64,000 nt of DNA from contig JBMOQX010000005.1 in the NCBI GenBank assembly GCA_049322755.1, positions 104,171 through 168,170 on the forward strand, given 5' to 3'. A program made the translations under genes and the position numbers. Below the pieces are notes generated by a model. It made no database searches. It worked only from the letters and a program-made list of their open reading frames with translations, and was not told the DNA's origin. This stretch comes from DATIUV01 sp049322755. Its GTDB lineage: Bacteria; Pseudomonadota; Gammaproteobacteria; Burkholderiales; UBA6910. Within the stretch, counting starts at the first letter, position 1. The number at the start of each line of letters is the position of its first letter. Below are positions 17,223-25,778 of the stretch, in pieces.

Positions 17223-17717
17223 ATGAGATCGAAGACCCCCACGAAACTTCTGGCTGCTTCCGCCCTGACAACGCTGCTGCTCGCCGGATGCGGCGAGAGC
17301 GACGAGCAAATGTCGCGCACCGATACGCTTCCCGCCGACACGAGCCGCGCGGAGGGCACCGCGCCCGACCGACAGGTGACTGGCCTCCCCAACGAAAACG
17401 CGCCCGCGACGACCGGGAGACCCGTGCCGCGATCCGGGGGCGCAACCCCGACGGCAGAACTATTCCGCTCGCTCGACAAGGACGGCAATGGCCTCGTCAG
17501 CAAGCAGGAAGCGGAGTCCCTGCCGGCCGACACGCGAATCGACTTCGCCGCGCTGGACACCAACCAGGACGGCAAGCTCTCGCCGTCGGAATTGCAGGGC
17601 CTGGCCGGCACTGCCGGGTCTGCGGGTCCGATGGGAGAACCCGACAAGTCCGGGCCAGCGGACCCTGCCGGCCCGCACGGAGCCGCGCCCGGCTCCGGCT
17701 CAGCCGACAAGAACTAG
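17223..17717 (+). CDS. EF-hand lipoprotein
   Basis: ATG 17223 follows AAGGAGGAA. The 164-residue product starts with a lipoprotein signal (LLAASALTTLLLAGCGESD, Cys23). A disordered Thr/Pro-rich linker precedes two EF-hand loops, SLDKDGNGLVSKQEAE and LDTNQDGKLSPSELQ. The tail is Gly/Pro/Ala-rich. It is likely a calcium-binding envelope lipoprotein similar in design to the product of 16053-16373. The two loops carry the expected acidic ligands at positions 1, 3, 5 and 12. Confidence 0.82.
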   Translation: MRSKTPTKLLAASALTTLLLAGCGESDEQMSRTDTLPADTSRAEGTAPDRQVTGLPNENAPATTGRPVPRSGGATPTAELFRSLDKDGNGLVSKQEAESLPADTRIDFAALDTNQDGKLSPSELQGLAGTAGSAGPMGEPDKSGPADPAGPHGAAPGSGSADKN

Positions 17718-17763
17718 CCGGCGGCGCGGGGCGGCACGCGGCGTTCGGGAGCGTCCGGTCGGA

Positions 17764-17926
17764 TCAACCCGCCAGCAGCCTGGAGATGGCGTCCGCGGCG
17801 CGCTGCAGCGCGGGCACCGAGCTCGGTGTGTTTCTCCAGCGGCGCCGCGGTCAGCAGGCGCCGGCGCTTTGCCGCCGGCATCAGGCTCAGGAACAGCAGG
17901 CCGCTCGCACCGCAGTGCAGCGGCAC
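17764..17926 (-). pseudogene. Remnant of an IclR-type regulator C-terminal domain
   Basis: One minus-strand frame reads PLHCGASGLLFLSLMPAAKR then RLLTAAPLEKHTEL, the effector-domain region of IclR regulators (usual form: PLHAxASGKALLAFLP). Another frame then gives VPALQRAADAISRLLAG and a stop, which resembles an IclR C terminus. The DNA-binding domain and much of the effector domain are absent. It is a relic lying next to another relic of a catabolic gene. Confidence 0.6.
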
Positions 17927-17948
17927 CCCGCGTCCGGAGTCCCGGAAA

Positions 17949-18134
17949 TCAGACGTAACCCGGCCCCTCGATGACCGGGCGCGCCCGGATGAACGCTTCG
18001 TCCACGTCGAGCCCGATGCCCGGACGCTCCAGCGGCCGGACGGTGCCGTCGCCGGTCACCCTGTAGGGCTTGCCGGCGAGTTCCTCGCGGAAGGCGTTGT
18101 TCTTGGCGAGGTCGGCCTCGAAGTAGCCCGGGTG
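17949..18134 (-). pseudogene. C-terminal remnant of a mandelate racemase/enolase-superfamily enzyme
   Basis: The frame reads HPGYFEADLAKNNAFREELA, TVRPLERPGIGLDVDEAFI and ends PVIEGPGYV. That is how sugar-acid dehydratases and related MR/MLE enzymes finish. The catalytic barrel is missing and the upstream sequence is unrelated. Together with the adjacent IclR piece it suggests a deleted sugar-acid catabolic cluster. Confidence 0.65.
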
Positions 18135-18149
18135 CAGAGAAAATGGATC

Positions 18150-18284
18150 GTCGCCGCACCTGGAGCGGCTGATCGAGGAACTGCGGGCCGACGGATGCTG
18201 TGTGGACGTCCTGCCCGCGCAATACCAGCTGCAAAAGGGCGAGAGCGGGGCGTTGCGCATCGGACGCTTCCAGCGACGGCTTTA
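18150..18284 (+). pseudogene. Possible 3' end of a lost gene
   Basis: A plus-strand frame reads SPHLERLIEELRADGCCVDV then LPAQYQLQKGESGALRIG and stops at 18284. It reads like genuine protein, but it has no start and abuts the enolase remnant. The family is unrecognised. Confidence 0.35.
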
Positions 18285-18842
18285 GACGTCTCGGCCCGCC
18301 CCAACCGATCGGCATAAGGGCCGTACGAAGCCGGCGCCGCACCCCGCGCCGTCCACGGTTCCAGCCCGACCTTGGGCGTTTCGACCGGGCCGAGAGCCGG
18401 CGGCCTCCCGGTGGCAAGGAGTGATCCCGCACGGTCCCGGCCCCTCTCCGCGGGCCACCCTTGGGCACCGCGGGGTAGCCCGCCATGCTGCGGAAAATTA
18501 ACATCATTCCGATTAGCTCAAGGGGCGGTCGCGGTAAGATTAGCGGACCCGGGAGCTGGAATACCGAGAGTCCGTACAGGAACTCAGCTCAGGGATTCGC
18601 TTGGCTTGGGGGAAAGCGGTGATGGGTCACCCGGACGCTCTGTGCGTAAGTGCGGCTGGATGGGCGCTGGCGCCCGGCGGTCCGGCACACCTGCGCGCTC
18701 GGGCACGACAACGCGCAGCGCAGCCCGGTTACCCGACGCGGGACACCGGCTCGGCACGATGCCCGACGGTCGGCTGGAGTACGGTGGCGCTGATTGGTGA
18801 GCCTCGCCGCGCCCCCTTCCCGCGCCCGGGAGGCGTTTCCGG
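18285..18842. other. Upstream region of the HDOD kinase operon
   Basis: Mostly GC-rich with a moderately AT-rich patch around 18494-18540. GATTAGC occurs twice there, 33 bases apart, a possible regulator site. No gene is supported; this stretch should contain the promoter of the two signalling genes. Confidence 0.35.
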
Positions 18843-21329
18843 ATGACAAGCTCTCCCGCATCACACCCCGGCAACCAGCCGCCCGGCGCAGGCCGCCTGA
18901 GTGTCGATGCGGCCGCGACGCGGGACTTGGAGCGCAAGCTCATCGCCTCGGTTTCCAACAAGACCGAGGTCACCCAACTGCCGGCCATCCCGGTCCTTAT
19001 CGACCGCGCGCTCAAGGCCGGCCGGCAACCGGCAGGAGCGCAAGGCCCGGCTCATTGGGTATCGCTGGATCCGATCCTGGCCCTGCGCCTGCTCGACGCG
19101 ACCGTCGCTGCGCCGGGAACCGGCGTCGCTCCAGAACCCCGCTCCCTGGAGCAGCGATTCGCCAGCCTCCAGCCCGAACTGGCTCATGCCCTGCTCATGA
19201 GCGCGGCGCAAGCCTCCCTCGCGCCAGGACGCCATCGCCTGTCTCCGGACGAGTCGGCCGGATTCTGGCTTCATTCGATCCAGTGCGCCCATCTCAGCCG
19301 GGCCCTTGCCGAGGCCGTTTCTTACCGGAACGTCGAGGAGGCCTACCTCGCCGGACTGTTGCACGACATTGGTACGTTTGCTCTGCTGACGGCCGTGCCC
19401 AACACGTTTCGGTCCCTCGTCGCCGAGCAGGGAGCGGCCAACGGCAGCGGGTTTCCGGAGCACGCGGGACGACTGGGAACCGTTCACGCGAAGATCGGCG
19501 CGTCGCTGATCGAATCGCTGGCGCTTCCCTTCTACTTCTCCGACGCGATTCTTCTCCACCACGCGCCCAAGGCCGAACTCTACGGCACCCATCCGCTGGT
19601 TCGTATTCTGCGAGCCGCGGAACTGCTGTCGCACCCGGGCATGTCCTCCGATCAAGAGGCTTCCGTCGCGGAATTGCTGGACATCTCCCCTTTCCTGGTC
19701 TGCCATCTCGAGCAGGAGGCGGCCAAGCGCGTCAACGCCGTATTGAGGGATCTCGGCCTGCCTTACCCCCGGGCATTTCCCGCCAAATCTTCGGAGGCGG
19801 ATTCCTCCCCGGCGATCGTGGCGATGGCGAGGTTGTCCGATTCCATCGTCGGGCAGTTCGTCGAAGAGGCCGAGCAGTCGTCGGCCCCCGGTCCACCCGC
19901 TGTCGATGGCGCCTACGCTACGGCGCCGGCCTCGAGTGTGACCGACGCGTGGTCCGACGCGATGAGCGGCGCCAGCGGCGCCGCGGCTTCCATCCTGGGG
20001 CAGATCGTCGGCGAAGCAACCCTGTCCAAGGCGGCGTCCCTGCTTCAAGCGGCGCCGAGCCTGCGCGATGCGGTCGCCGACATTCGCCCCATCGCCGCGG
20101 CCATCGCCGGACTGAAGCGCGTGGTGCTGTTCGTTGCCAACGCAACGGACGGCGCCTGGCCCGGGTGGTTCATCGACGCCAGCGGCGCTGCGCGGATCGA
20201 CCTGGATCTGGCGACCACGGTTCCCCGCAGCGTCGTGGCAAAGGCCGCCCGGGAGGGCATCGTGTCCGCCTCGACGGAGGATAGCCGCAGCACCCGCGTG
20301 ACCGGCCTGGATCTGCAGATTGCCCGGCTTCTCGGCTCGGAGGAGATCGCCGCCGTTCCGGTGCCCGGGAAGGAAGGCGCATGCCGCGCCGTTCTGGTCT
20401 TCGGCACTTCCCATCTGCAAGCTCGCCGCCTGACGGAAAAGTTGCCGTTCCTGGCGGATCTGGCCCAGCTGATTGCCAATGCGCTCGCCCGGCCCGCCCA
20501 GGCCGGCGCACCAGCCGCCGCCGTCGATCCGGCGGAGGAGCTCCGCACCGCCATCCGCCAGCAGGTACACGAGATCCGCAATCCCCTTTCAGTGCTCAAG
20601 ACCTATCTTCAGATTGCCCGGGATCGCGCCAACAGTGGTGCCAATCTCGAGCGGGAACTGGAGATTGCCAGCCAGGAGGTCGACCGGATGGCGAAACTGC
20701 TGGACGAGGTCGGCAAACCCGGCGCCTGGGGCGAAGCAGAGCACGCGCCCGCCCGCAGGGACCGGACGATGATCGAGCGGGGGGTGGCGATACTGGACGA
20801 GAGCGCCAAATACGGCGCAAGCGGCAACGCCGAGCCCGCGCTCACGGACATCAATCGCACGATTCGCGACGTGTTGCAGGTCTACGGCGACGCCCTGTTC
20901 GCGTCGAAAGGCATTTCCGTCTCCCGCATGCTGGTGCCCAGCGTACCGCGAATCGTTTGCGACGCATCCGGGCTCAAGCAAGTGCTCCTGAACCTCCTCA
21001 AGAATGCGTCCGAAGCGATTTCCAGCGAAGGACAGGTCGTCGTCGGCACCTCGGATCGCGTGAACTACGAGGGCCAGGCCATGATCGAGATCTCGATCGC
21101 CGACAACGGGCCGGGAATGGCGCCCGAGGTCTTCAGCCGGCTGTTTGCGCTTCCGCCCGGAGCTGCTGCCGGCGCCGACCGGGGCTTCGGGCTTCCGAAC
21201 TCGCTGGCGATCGTCAAGAGCATGAACGGGCACCTGCTCTGTCGCAGCACCCCCGGCGTCGGGACGGAATTCTTGATTCTGCTGCCGCGTCCGGCGGAAA
21301 CCGACCCGCTCCCCGTCCAAAATAACTAG
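18843..21329 (+). CDS. HDOD-domain sensor histidine kinase
   Basis: An 828-residue cytoplasmic signalling protein with no transmembrane segment. Residues about 40-330 form an HDOD domain (AGLLHDIGTFALL with His174-Asp175; HAKIGASLIESLALP; ILLHHAP). A GAF-like linker region follows to about 560. Then comes a kinase core: phosphoacceptor HEIRNPLSVLKTYL (His576), N box QVLLNLLKNASEAI, G1 box IADNGPGMAP and G2 box GFGLPNSLAIV. HDOD kinases of this type pair with response regulators. The partner is probably the REC-PAS-GGDEF-EAL protein that begins 9 bases after the stop. The input is unknown. Confidence 0.9.
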   Translation: MTSSPASHPGNQPPGAGRLSVDAAATRDLERKLIASVSNKTEVTQLPAIPVLIDRALKAGRQPAGAQGPAHWVSLDPILALRLLDATVAAPGTGVAPEPRSLEQRFASLQPELAHALLMSAAQASLAPGRHRLSPDESAGFWLHSIQCAHLSRALAEAVSYRNVEEAYLAGLLHDIGTFALLTAVPNTFRSLVAEQGAANGSGFPEHAGRLGTVHAKIGASLIESLALPFYFSDAILLHHAPKAELYGTHPLVRILRAAELLSHPGMSSDQEASVAELLDISPFLVCHLEQEAAKRVNAVLRDLGLPYPRAFPAKSSEADSSPAIVAMARLSDSIVGQFVEEAEQSSAPGPPAVDGAYATAPASSVTDAWSDAMSGASGAAASILGQIVGEATLSKAASLLQAAPSLRDAVADIRPIAAAIAGLKRVVLFVANATDGAWPGWFIDASGAARIDLDLATTVPRSVVAKAAREGIVSASTEDSRSTRVTGLDLQIARLLGSEEIAAVPVPGKEGACRAVLVFGTSHLQARRLTEKLPFLADLAQLIANALARPAQAGAPAAAVDPAEELRTAIRQQVHEIRNPLSVLKTYLQIARDRANSGANLERELEIASQEVDRMAKLLDEVGKPGAWGEAEHAPARRDRTMIERGVAILDESAKYGASGNAEPALTDINRTIRDVLQVYGDALFASKGISVSRMLVPSVPRIVCDASGLKQVLLNLLKNASEAISSEGQVVVGTSDRVNYEGQAMIEISIADNGPGMAPEVFSRLFALPPGAAAGADRGFGLPNSLAIVKSMNGHLLCRSTPGVGTEFLILLPRPAETDPLPVQNN

Positions 21330-21338
21330 ACTTGAGCC

Positions 21339-23519
21339 ATGGCCCTTCCGGAAAGCCTGCTGCAACCCCCCGAACAACCCCTGTCCGCGCCGCGCCCGGC
21401 GCGCGTGCTGGTGGTGGACGACGACCCCATGGTCTGCTCGGCCGTCACCGATCTGATCGGGTCCCACGATCGGTACATCTTCGCCTGCGGAACCGGGCGG
21501 GAGGCGATGCGACTGCTGAGCGCCGAGGCGGTGGACCTGCTGCTCCTCGATCTCAGCCTGCCGGACACCACCGGCCTGGAGATCATGCGGTGGATGCAGA
21601 GGGCCCGGTGCACCCCGATCGTGATCGTCGTGAGCGGGGACGATTCGATCGACTCGGCGATACGGGCGCTCAAGCTGGGCGCGTACGAGTACATCCGCAA
21701 GCCCTTCGAGCCCGCAGCGCTCACCCGGAGCGTGGAGAATGCGCTCGCGTCCAAGAACCTCGAAGCCGAAAACGCGCGGATGCGGGCGCTGCTGGAGCAT
21801 TCCGAGCGGCTCCACCGCTACCTCGTCGACAACTCCCCCGACCTGATTTTCGCGCTGGACGCCAATGGCCGCTTTCGCTTCGTCAACGATCGCTTCGCCA
21901 CCGTCGTCGGCTATACCAAGGCCGAAATTGCGGGCCTGCACTACGCCTCCGTCCTGCACGAGAAAAACCCGGCCCACCTGCACTGGCTCTTTGGCGAGCG
22001 GCGCACCGGCGGCCGCGCCTCCAAAGACATCGAGTTCACATTGCGGCGCAAGACGGCGGACGCGGACTCGGAGGACTCCGAGAAGCTGGTGACGGTGGCG
22101 GCGAGTGCGATCGGGATCTACCGCGAAGGCGTCGAGGACGAGCCGCTGCAGCAACGCTTTGTGGGCACCTACGTCGTCGGCCGCGACATCACCGCCCGCA
22201 AGCGCGCCGAAAAGATCATCGAGTTCCATGCCTATCACGACGCCCTCACGGGGCTGCCCAACCGCACCCTGTTCCGCGATCGCCTGAGTCAGGCCATCGC
22301 CTTCGGGCGCCGTCACCAGAGGAATCTCGCCGTCCTGTTCATCGACATGGACCGCTTCAAGCTGGTGAATGACACGTTCGGTCACCTGACGGGCGACCAG
22401 CTGCTGCAGCAGGCCGCCTCGCGCATCCGGAAATGCCTGCGCGCGACAGACACGCTGTGCCGAATCGGCGGTGACGAGTTCATCGCCCTGGTGTCCGAAC
22501 TGGAGGGGCGGGAGGACGCCGAGCGGGTGGCGACAAAGGTCCTCGAGGAATTGAATACGCCGTTCGCGCTGGGGCAGCGAACGTTTACCACCGGTGCCAG
22601 CATCGGTGTCGCCGTGTTTCCGGAGGACGGCATCGCCGAGGAAGAGCTCATCCGCAACGCGGACGCCGCGATGTACCAGGCAAAGCGCCGCGGCAAGAAC
22701 CGGACGGCTTTTTTCTCTGCCGATCTCAACGCCTCGCACCAGGAGCGGCTGCGGCTCGAACACGATCTGCGGGAGGCGGTGCAGCGCAAGGAGTTCGAGG
22801 TTTTCTTCCAGCCCATCCACAACGTCCGAACGGCGCAGGTGGAGAGCCTGGAGGCGCTGGTGCGCTGGCGGCATCCCTTGCTGGGACTGCTCGCGCCGAA
22901 CCGGTTCATCCATATTGCCGAGGAGTCCGGCCATATTCGCGACATCAGCGAATTCGTGCTCGACGCCGCGTGCGAGCATCTGGCGGGCTGGCGATCGTCG
23001 GGATTCCCCGAGCTCGGCGTATCCGTGAACCTCTCACCCCAGGATTTCGACCGGCCGGACCTGGTCGAGCGCGTCATGCATTACCTGGACCGGCACAGCG
23101 TGCCTTCCGGCGCGCTGGAACTGGAAATCACCGAGAACGTGCTGATCGAAGACATGGATGCGGTTTCGAGAACCGCGGCCCGGCTCCGATCCGAGGGCGT
23201 GCGCATCGCCATTGACGACTTCGGTACCCGTTACTCCTCGCTGGCCTACCTGCAGTCGCTGCCGATCAATGCGATCAAGATCGACCAGTCCTTCGTTCGG
23301 GACCTGGGCCTGAGGGGCTCGAGCAGTTCCATCGTGCGGGCCATGATCGGCATCGCCCGCGGCCTGGAACTCGACTTCATCGCCGAGGGCGTTGAACGGG
23401 ACGAACACCTCAAGTCGCTGCAGGAATTCGGGTGCGACGTGATGCAGGGATTCCTCTTCAGCCGCCCGATGCCGGGTCCGGAAGTCGGCGCCTACCTCGC
23501 CCGCAGCATGCCGCACTGA
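21339..23519 (+). CDS. REC-PAS-GGDEF-EAL bifunctional c-di-GMP regulator
   Basis: A 726-residue response regulator. The receiver (residues 20-140) has the acidic pocket VVDDDP and phosphoacceptor Asp71 in LLLDLSLPD. A PAS domain spans about 165-290. The GGDEF domain keeps GGDEF (377-381) with an intact RATD inhibitory site exactly five residues before it. The EAL domain keeps EAL (505-507), ITENVL, DDFGTRYSSL and AEGVE, all phosphodiesterase residues. Both synthesis and hydrolysis of c-di-GMP therefore look possible, with net direction set by phosphorylation or PAS ligand. It is cotranscribed with the HDOD kinase upstream. Confidence 0.93.
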   Translation: MALPESLLQPPEQPLSAPRPARVLVVDDDPMVCSAVTDLIGSHDRYIFACGTGREAMRLLSAEAVDLLLLDLSLPDTTGLEIMRWMQRARCTPIVIVVSGDDSIDSAIRALKLGAYEYIRKPFEPAALTRSVENALASKNLEAENARMRALLEHSERLHRYLVDNSPDLIFALDANGRFRFVNDRFATVVGYTKAEIAGLHYASVLHEKNPAHLHWLFGERRTGGRASKDIEFTLRRKTADADSEDSEKLVTVAASAIGIYREGVEDEPLQQRFVGTYVVGRDITARKRAEKIIEFHAYHDALTGLPNRTLFRDRLSQAIAFGRRHQRNLAVLFIDMDRFKLVNDTFGHLTGDQLLQQAASRIRKCLRATDTLCRIGGDEFIALVSELEGREDAERVATKVLEELNTPFALGQRTFTTGASIGVAVFPEDGIAEEELIRNADAAMYQAKRRGKNRTAFFSADLNASHQERLRLEHDLREAVQRKEFEVFFQPIHNVRTAQVESLEALVRWRHPLLGLLAPNRFIHIAEESGHIRDISEFVLDAACEHLAGWRSSGFPELGVSVNLSPQDFDRPDLVERVMHYLDRHSVPSGALELEITENVLIEDMDAVSRTAARLRSEGVRIAIDDFGTRYSSLAYLQSLPINAIKIDQSFVRDLGLRGSSSSIVRAMIGIARGLELDFIAEGVERDEHLKSLQEFGCDVMQGFLFSRPMPGPEVGAYLARSMPH

Positions 23520-23880
23520 CCGACATCAGCGCAGCGGCACGCGAACGTTCGGCCTTCACGCCGGCGCACCCCGGATCGCCTTCCAGCCCGGCTCTCCCGG
23601 CAATGCCAGGGGCCGTGGCGTCGGTGCACTCCGTCACGGCCATCCGGCAAACGTAACCCGAAGCGGGTTGTCGAGAAACCTTACGTTCGCCGGCGGCGTT
23701 TGCCCGGCGCCCCGTCCGGGACATGCCAACCGTTTGAAGAAAATAAGCTATTGCATACCCTCGGGATCGGCACGTGCATTGCATGGTGTAGCTGGTTCTG
23801 CGCCCATTGCGGGCGAATTGTTAAGCCATCCGTCACCAGGCGCCGGCACCGCAAGCCAGAAGCATCCAGAAGGAGGAGAC
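23520..23880. other. Intergenic region with hairpins and a sigma-54-type promoter
   Basis: A hairpin AACCCGAAGCGGGTT lies near 23656 and GCCGGCG/GGCGCC-rich repeats near 23690. The sigma-54 promoter is listed separately. No gene is supported. Confidence 0.45.
23767..23784 (+). promoter_or_regulatory. Sigma-54 (-24/-12) promoter candidate
   Basis: The sequence TCGGCACGTGCATTGCAT contains GG and GC dinucleotides exactly 10 bases apart within GGCACG-N4-TTGCA, close to the consensus TGGCACG-N4-TTGCA. It lies about 98 bases upstream of ATG 23881. PEP-CTERM protein genes are known to be controlled by RpoN with the PrsK/PrsR system in floc-forming betaproteobacteria. Confidence 0.7.
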
Positions 23881-25029
23881 ATGCAAAAACGATCTTCTTG
23901 CGCGGTGACTCTGGTCGCCTTGGCTGGCGCCCTGTGTCTCCCGCTGGCAGCCCACGCCTTCGTTGTAAACCAGGCGTTCTATTTCGGGGACAGCCTGACC
24001 GATTCCGGCAACGCCGCGGCGCTCACCCAGGTGGCTCCGGACGTCTCCTTTTTCCCGCCGAGCGCGCCCAGCGGCATTCCCGGCATCGGCATTCCCTACG
24101 ACTACCGGTTCACCAACGGGCCGGTGGCGGCGGAGTACCTGTCCGGCCTTCTTGGGATCGCCCCATCCGCGCCGGCCTGGCCCGCCGCCCCGGCCAACCC
24201 GAACTCGAACTTCGCGGTTGGCGGCGCCATGAGCGGGCCAGGGCCGACGAGCGGAGTTCCCGCCCCGCTTCAGGGGCTGTGCTGCAACTTCAATTGGCTC
24301 GTCGACAGTCCGGCCGGTCTCCAGGCGGGGTTCCCTGCGGTTCAGTTCACCGGTCTCAACAATCAGGTGGACCTGTTCGCCTCCCGCCTGGGAAGCGGAG
24401 ACATCTCGCCGTTCGACCCGGCCACGACGATGTTCTCGATCTGGGGTGGCGCGAACGACATCTTCCTCGCGCTCGCGCTGAGCGCGGGGCTGTCGCCCGC
24501 TGATCAGGCGGCCGTTTTGCAGGCCTACACGATCAACGCGGCGCTCAACATTGGCCTGCGAATCGGCGAGCTGGCGGCATTGAACGGCGAGAACTTCCTG
24601 GTGATGAACATGCCCGATCTTGGGCTGACACCCTTCGCGATGGATGGTGGCATCGCCCCCTTGGCGACTTCTCTGGCGATACTCTTCAACGCGACGCTCG
24701 ATGCGACGCTGGGTCCCCTGCGGGCAGGCGGGCTTAACATCATTGAGTTCGACACGTTCGCCGCGCTCACCAACCTTGTCGCCGGCGGTCCCTTCGCGAA
24801 CACGACCCAGCCCTGCTTCGACGGGACCGCGGCGTCCATTCCCACGATTCTTGGCGGCTGCCAGGGCCACCTGTTCTTCGACGGCGTGCACCCGACCACC
24901 GCGACGCACCAGATCCTTGCAGCGCAGATTTACCGGACCATTCCGGAGCCCGATATGCTCCAACTGGTGGCGGCCGCATTGCTCGCCCTGCTTTGGCTGC
25001 GGCGGCGGGAGCGTGCCCGCGTCCTGTAA
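23881..25029 (+). CDS. SGNH/GDSL hydrolase with PEP-CTERM sorting signal
   Basis: A 382-residue exported hydrolase. The signal peptide ends at PLAAHA. Block I is FYFGDSLTDSGN (Ser38), block III IWGGANDIF has the usual Asn-Asp, and block V FDGVHPTTATH gives Asp and His. The C terminus is a PEP-CTERM tripartite tail: IPEP, a hydrophobic helix (MLQLVAAALLALLWL), then RRRER. Such tails are processed by exosortase/archaeosortase-type enzymes, so the protein is probably surface-linked or released with exopolysaccharide. ATG 23881 has an AAGGAGGAG site, and a sigma-54 promoter lies upstream. No exosortase gene is in the window. Confidence 0.9.
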   Translation: MQKRSSCAVTLVALAGALCLPLAAHAFVVNQAFYFGDSLTDSGNAAALTQVAPDVSFFPPSAPSGIPGIGIPYDYRFTNGPVAAEYLSGLLGIAPSAPAWPAAPANPNSNFAVGGAMSGPGPTSGVPAPLQGLCCNFNWLVDSPAGLQAGFPAVQFTGLNNQVDLFASRLGSGDISPFDPATTMFSIWGGANDIFLALALSAGLSPADQAAVLQAYTINAALNIGLRIGELAALNGENFLVMNMPDLGLTPFAMDGGIAPLATSLAILFNATLDATLGPLRAGGLNIIEFDTFAALTNLVAGGPFANTTQPCFDGTAASIPTILGGCQGHLFFDGVHPTTATHQILAAQIYRTIPEPDMLQLVAAALLALLWLRRRERARVL

Positions 25030-25335
25030 TCCCGGCGGGGTGTGACGGCCCGGGGGCGCGCAGCCCCCTCCCATCCGGCGCCGAACGGCCTTCGTGGGCG
25101 CCGGTAGCCGGCGGATGCTGGCCGGTATCCGATCGAGCCCGTCGAAGCCTCACCGGCGCCATGGCACGGCGGCTTCCACCCGGGTGGTCCGATCCGTTCC
25201 CGGATCTTGCCGTGCCGAAGGCCGCAATTCGCCGCCGCCATCCACCGCATCCGCATCGCCATCTCCGATGCATTTCGATAGGCTTGGTGAACCTCCCCAC
25301 CGCCTGTTCTTGAGCCCATTGACTGGAGAATCGCC
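25030..25335. other. Intergenic region, no gene
   Basis: A GC hairpin (GGGGGCGCGCAGCCCCC, near 25054) lies just after the PEP-CTERM gene and may aid termination, though no T run follows. Nothing else is recognised. Confidence 0.35.
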
Positions 25336-25569
25336 ATGCGCCAGCTCATCGTTTTCTTCTCGCTCGTTCTTGCCGCCACGGCCCACGCCCAGGCGCCGGC
25401 CCAGCAAGGCGGCGAGCGAAAGCCCCTGAGTGATTCCGAATTGCTGAGAGAGCACTATTTCCGGCAGGAGCAGGCCAATCTGGTCCAAAGAGAAGAGAGC
25501 CGCCGCATCCTGGCGGAGCTGGCCGCCATGCGCGCGGAGCTGCAGGAGCTCCGACGCTTGTGCAGGTAG
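25336..25569 (+). CDS. Small exported coiled-coil protein
   Basis: A 77-residue product with a signal peptide (MRQLIVFFSLVLAATAHAQA). The mature part is charged and helical (LSDSELLREHYFRQEQANL, then REESRRILAELAAMRAELQ), ending in a single Cys (RRLCR). ATG 25336 is preceded by a GGAG. It is likely a small periplasmic helical protein that could dimerise through the Cys. Function unknown. Confidence 0.65.
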   Translation: MRQLIVFFSLVLAATAHAQAPAQQGGERKPLSDSELLREHYFRQEQANLVQREESRRILAELAAMRAELQELRRLCR

Positions 25570-25778
25570 CACCGAATTGACGCACGCCACCACCCATGCC
25601 GGTAGCAGGTTGGCCTCAGCCGTCACGGCATCGCGCGCGTCGGCCCGGGCGAGAAACGGCGCGACGTGGCGCTCGGTCGCGCAGCGGGGCGCGCCCATCG
25701 AGCTGGCTGCAGCGCTCATCGGCAAGATGCCGAGTTAGAATTACGCTTTCGCGCACGACGCTTCCGGCGGGAAACCGT

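Noticed and set aside
18490..18560. Possible riboswitch or small RNA upstream of the HDOD kinase
   Set aside because: Only two short GATTAGC repeats; no conserved riboswitch core could be recognised.
18861..20570. 569-codon minus-strand frame opposite the HDOD kinase
   Set aside because: Shadow of a gene with all kinase boxes intact; no domain of its own.
20589..22979. 796-codon minus-strand frame opposite the GGDEF-EAL gene
   Set aside because: Antisense shadow despite its length; GGDEF and EAL motifs on the plus strand are decisive.
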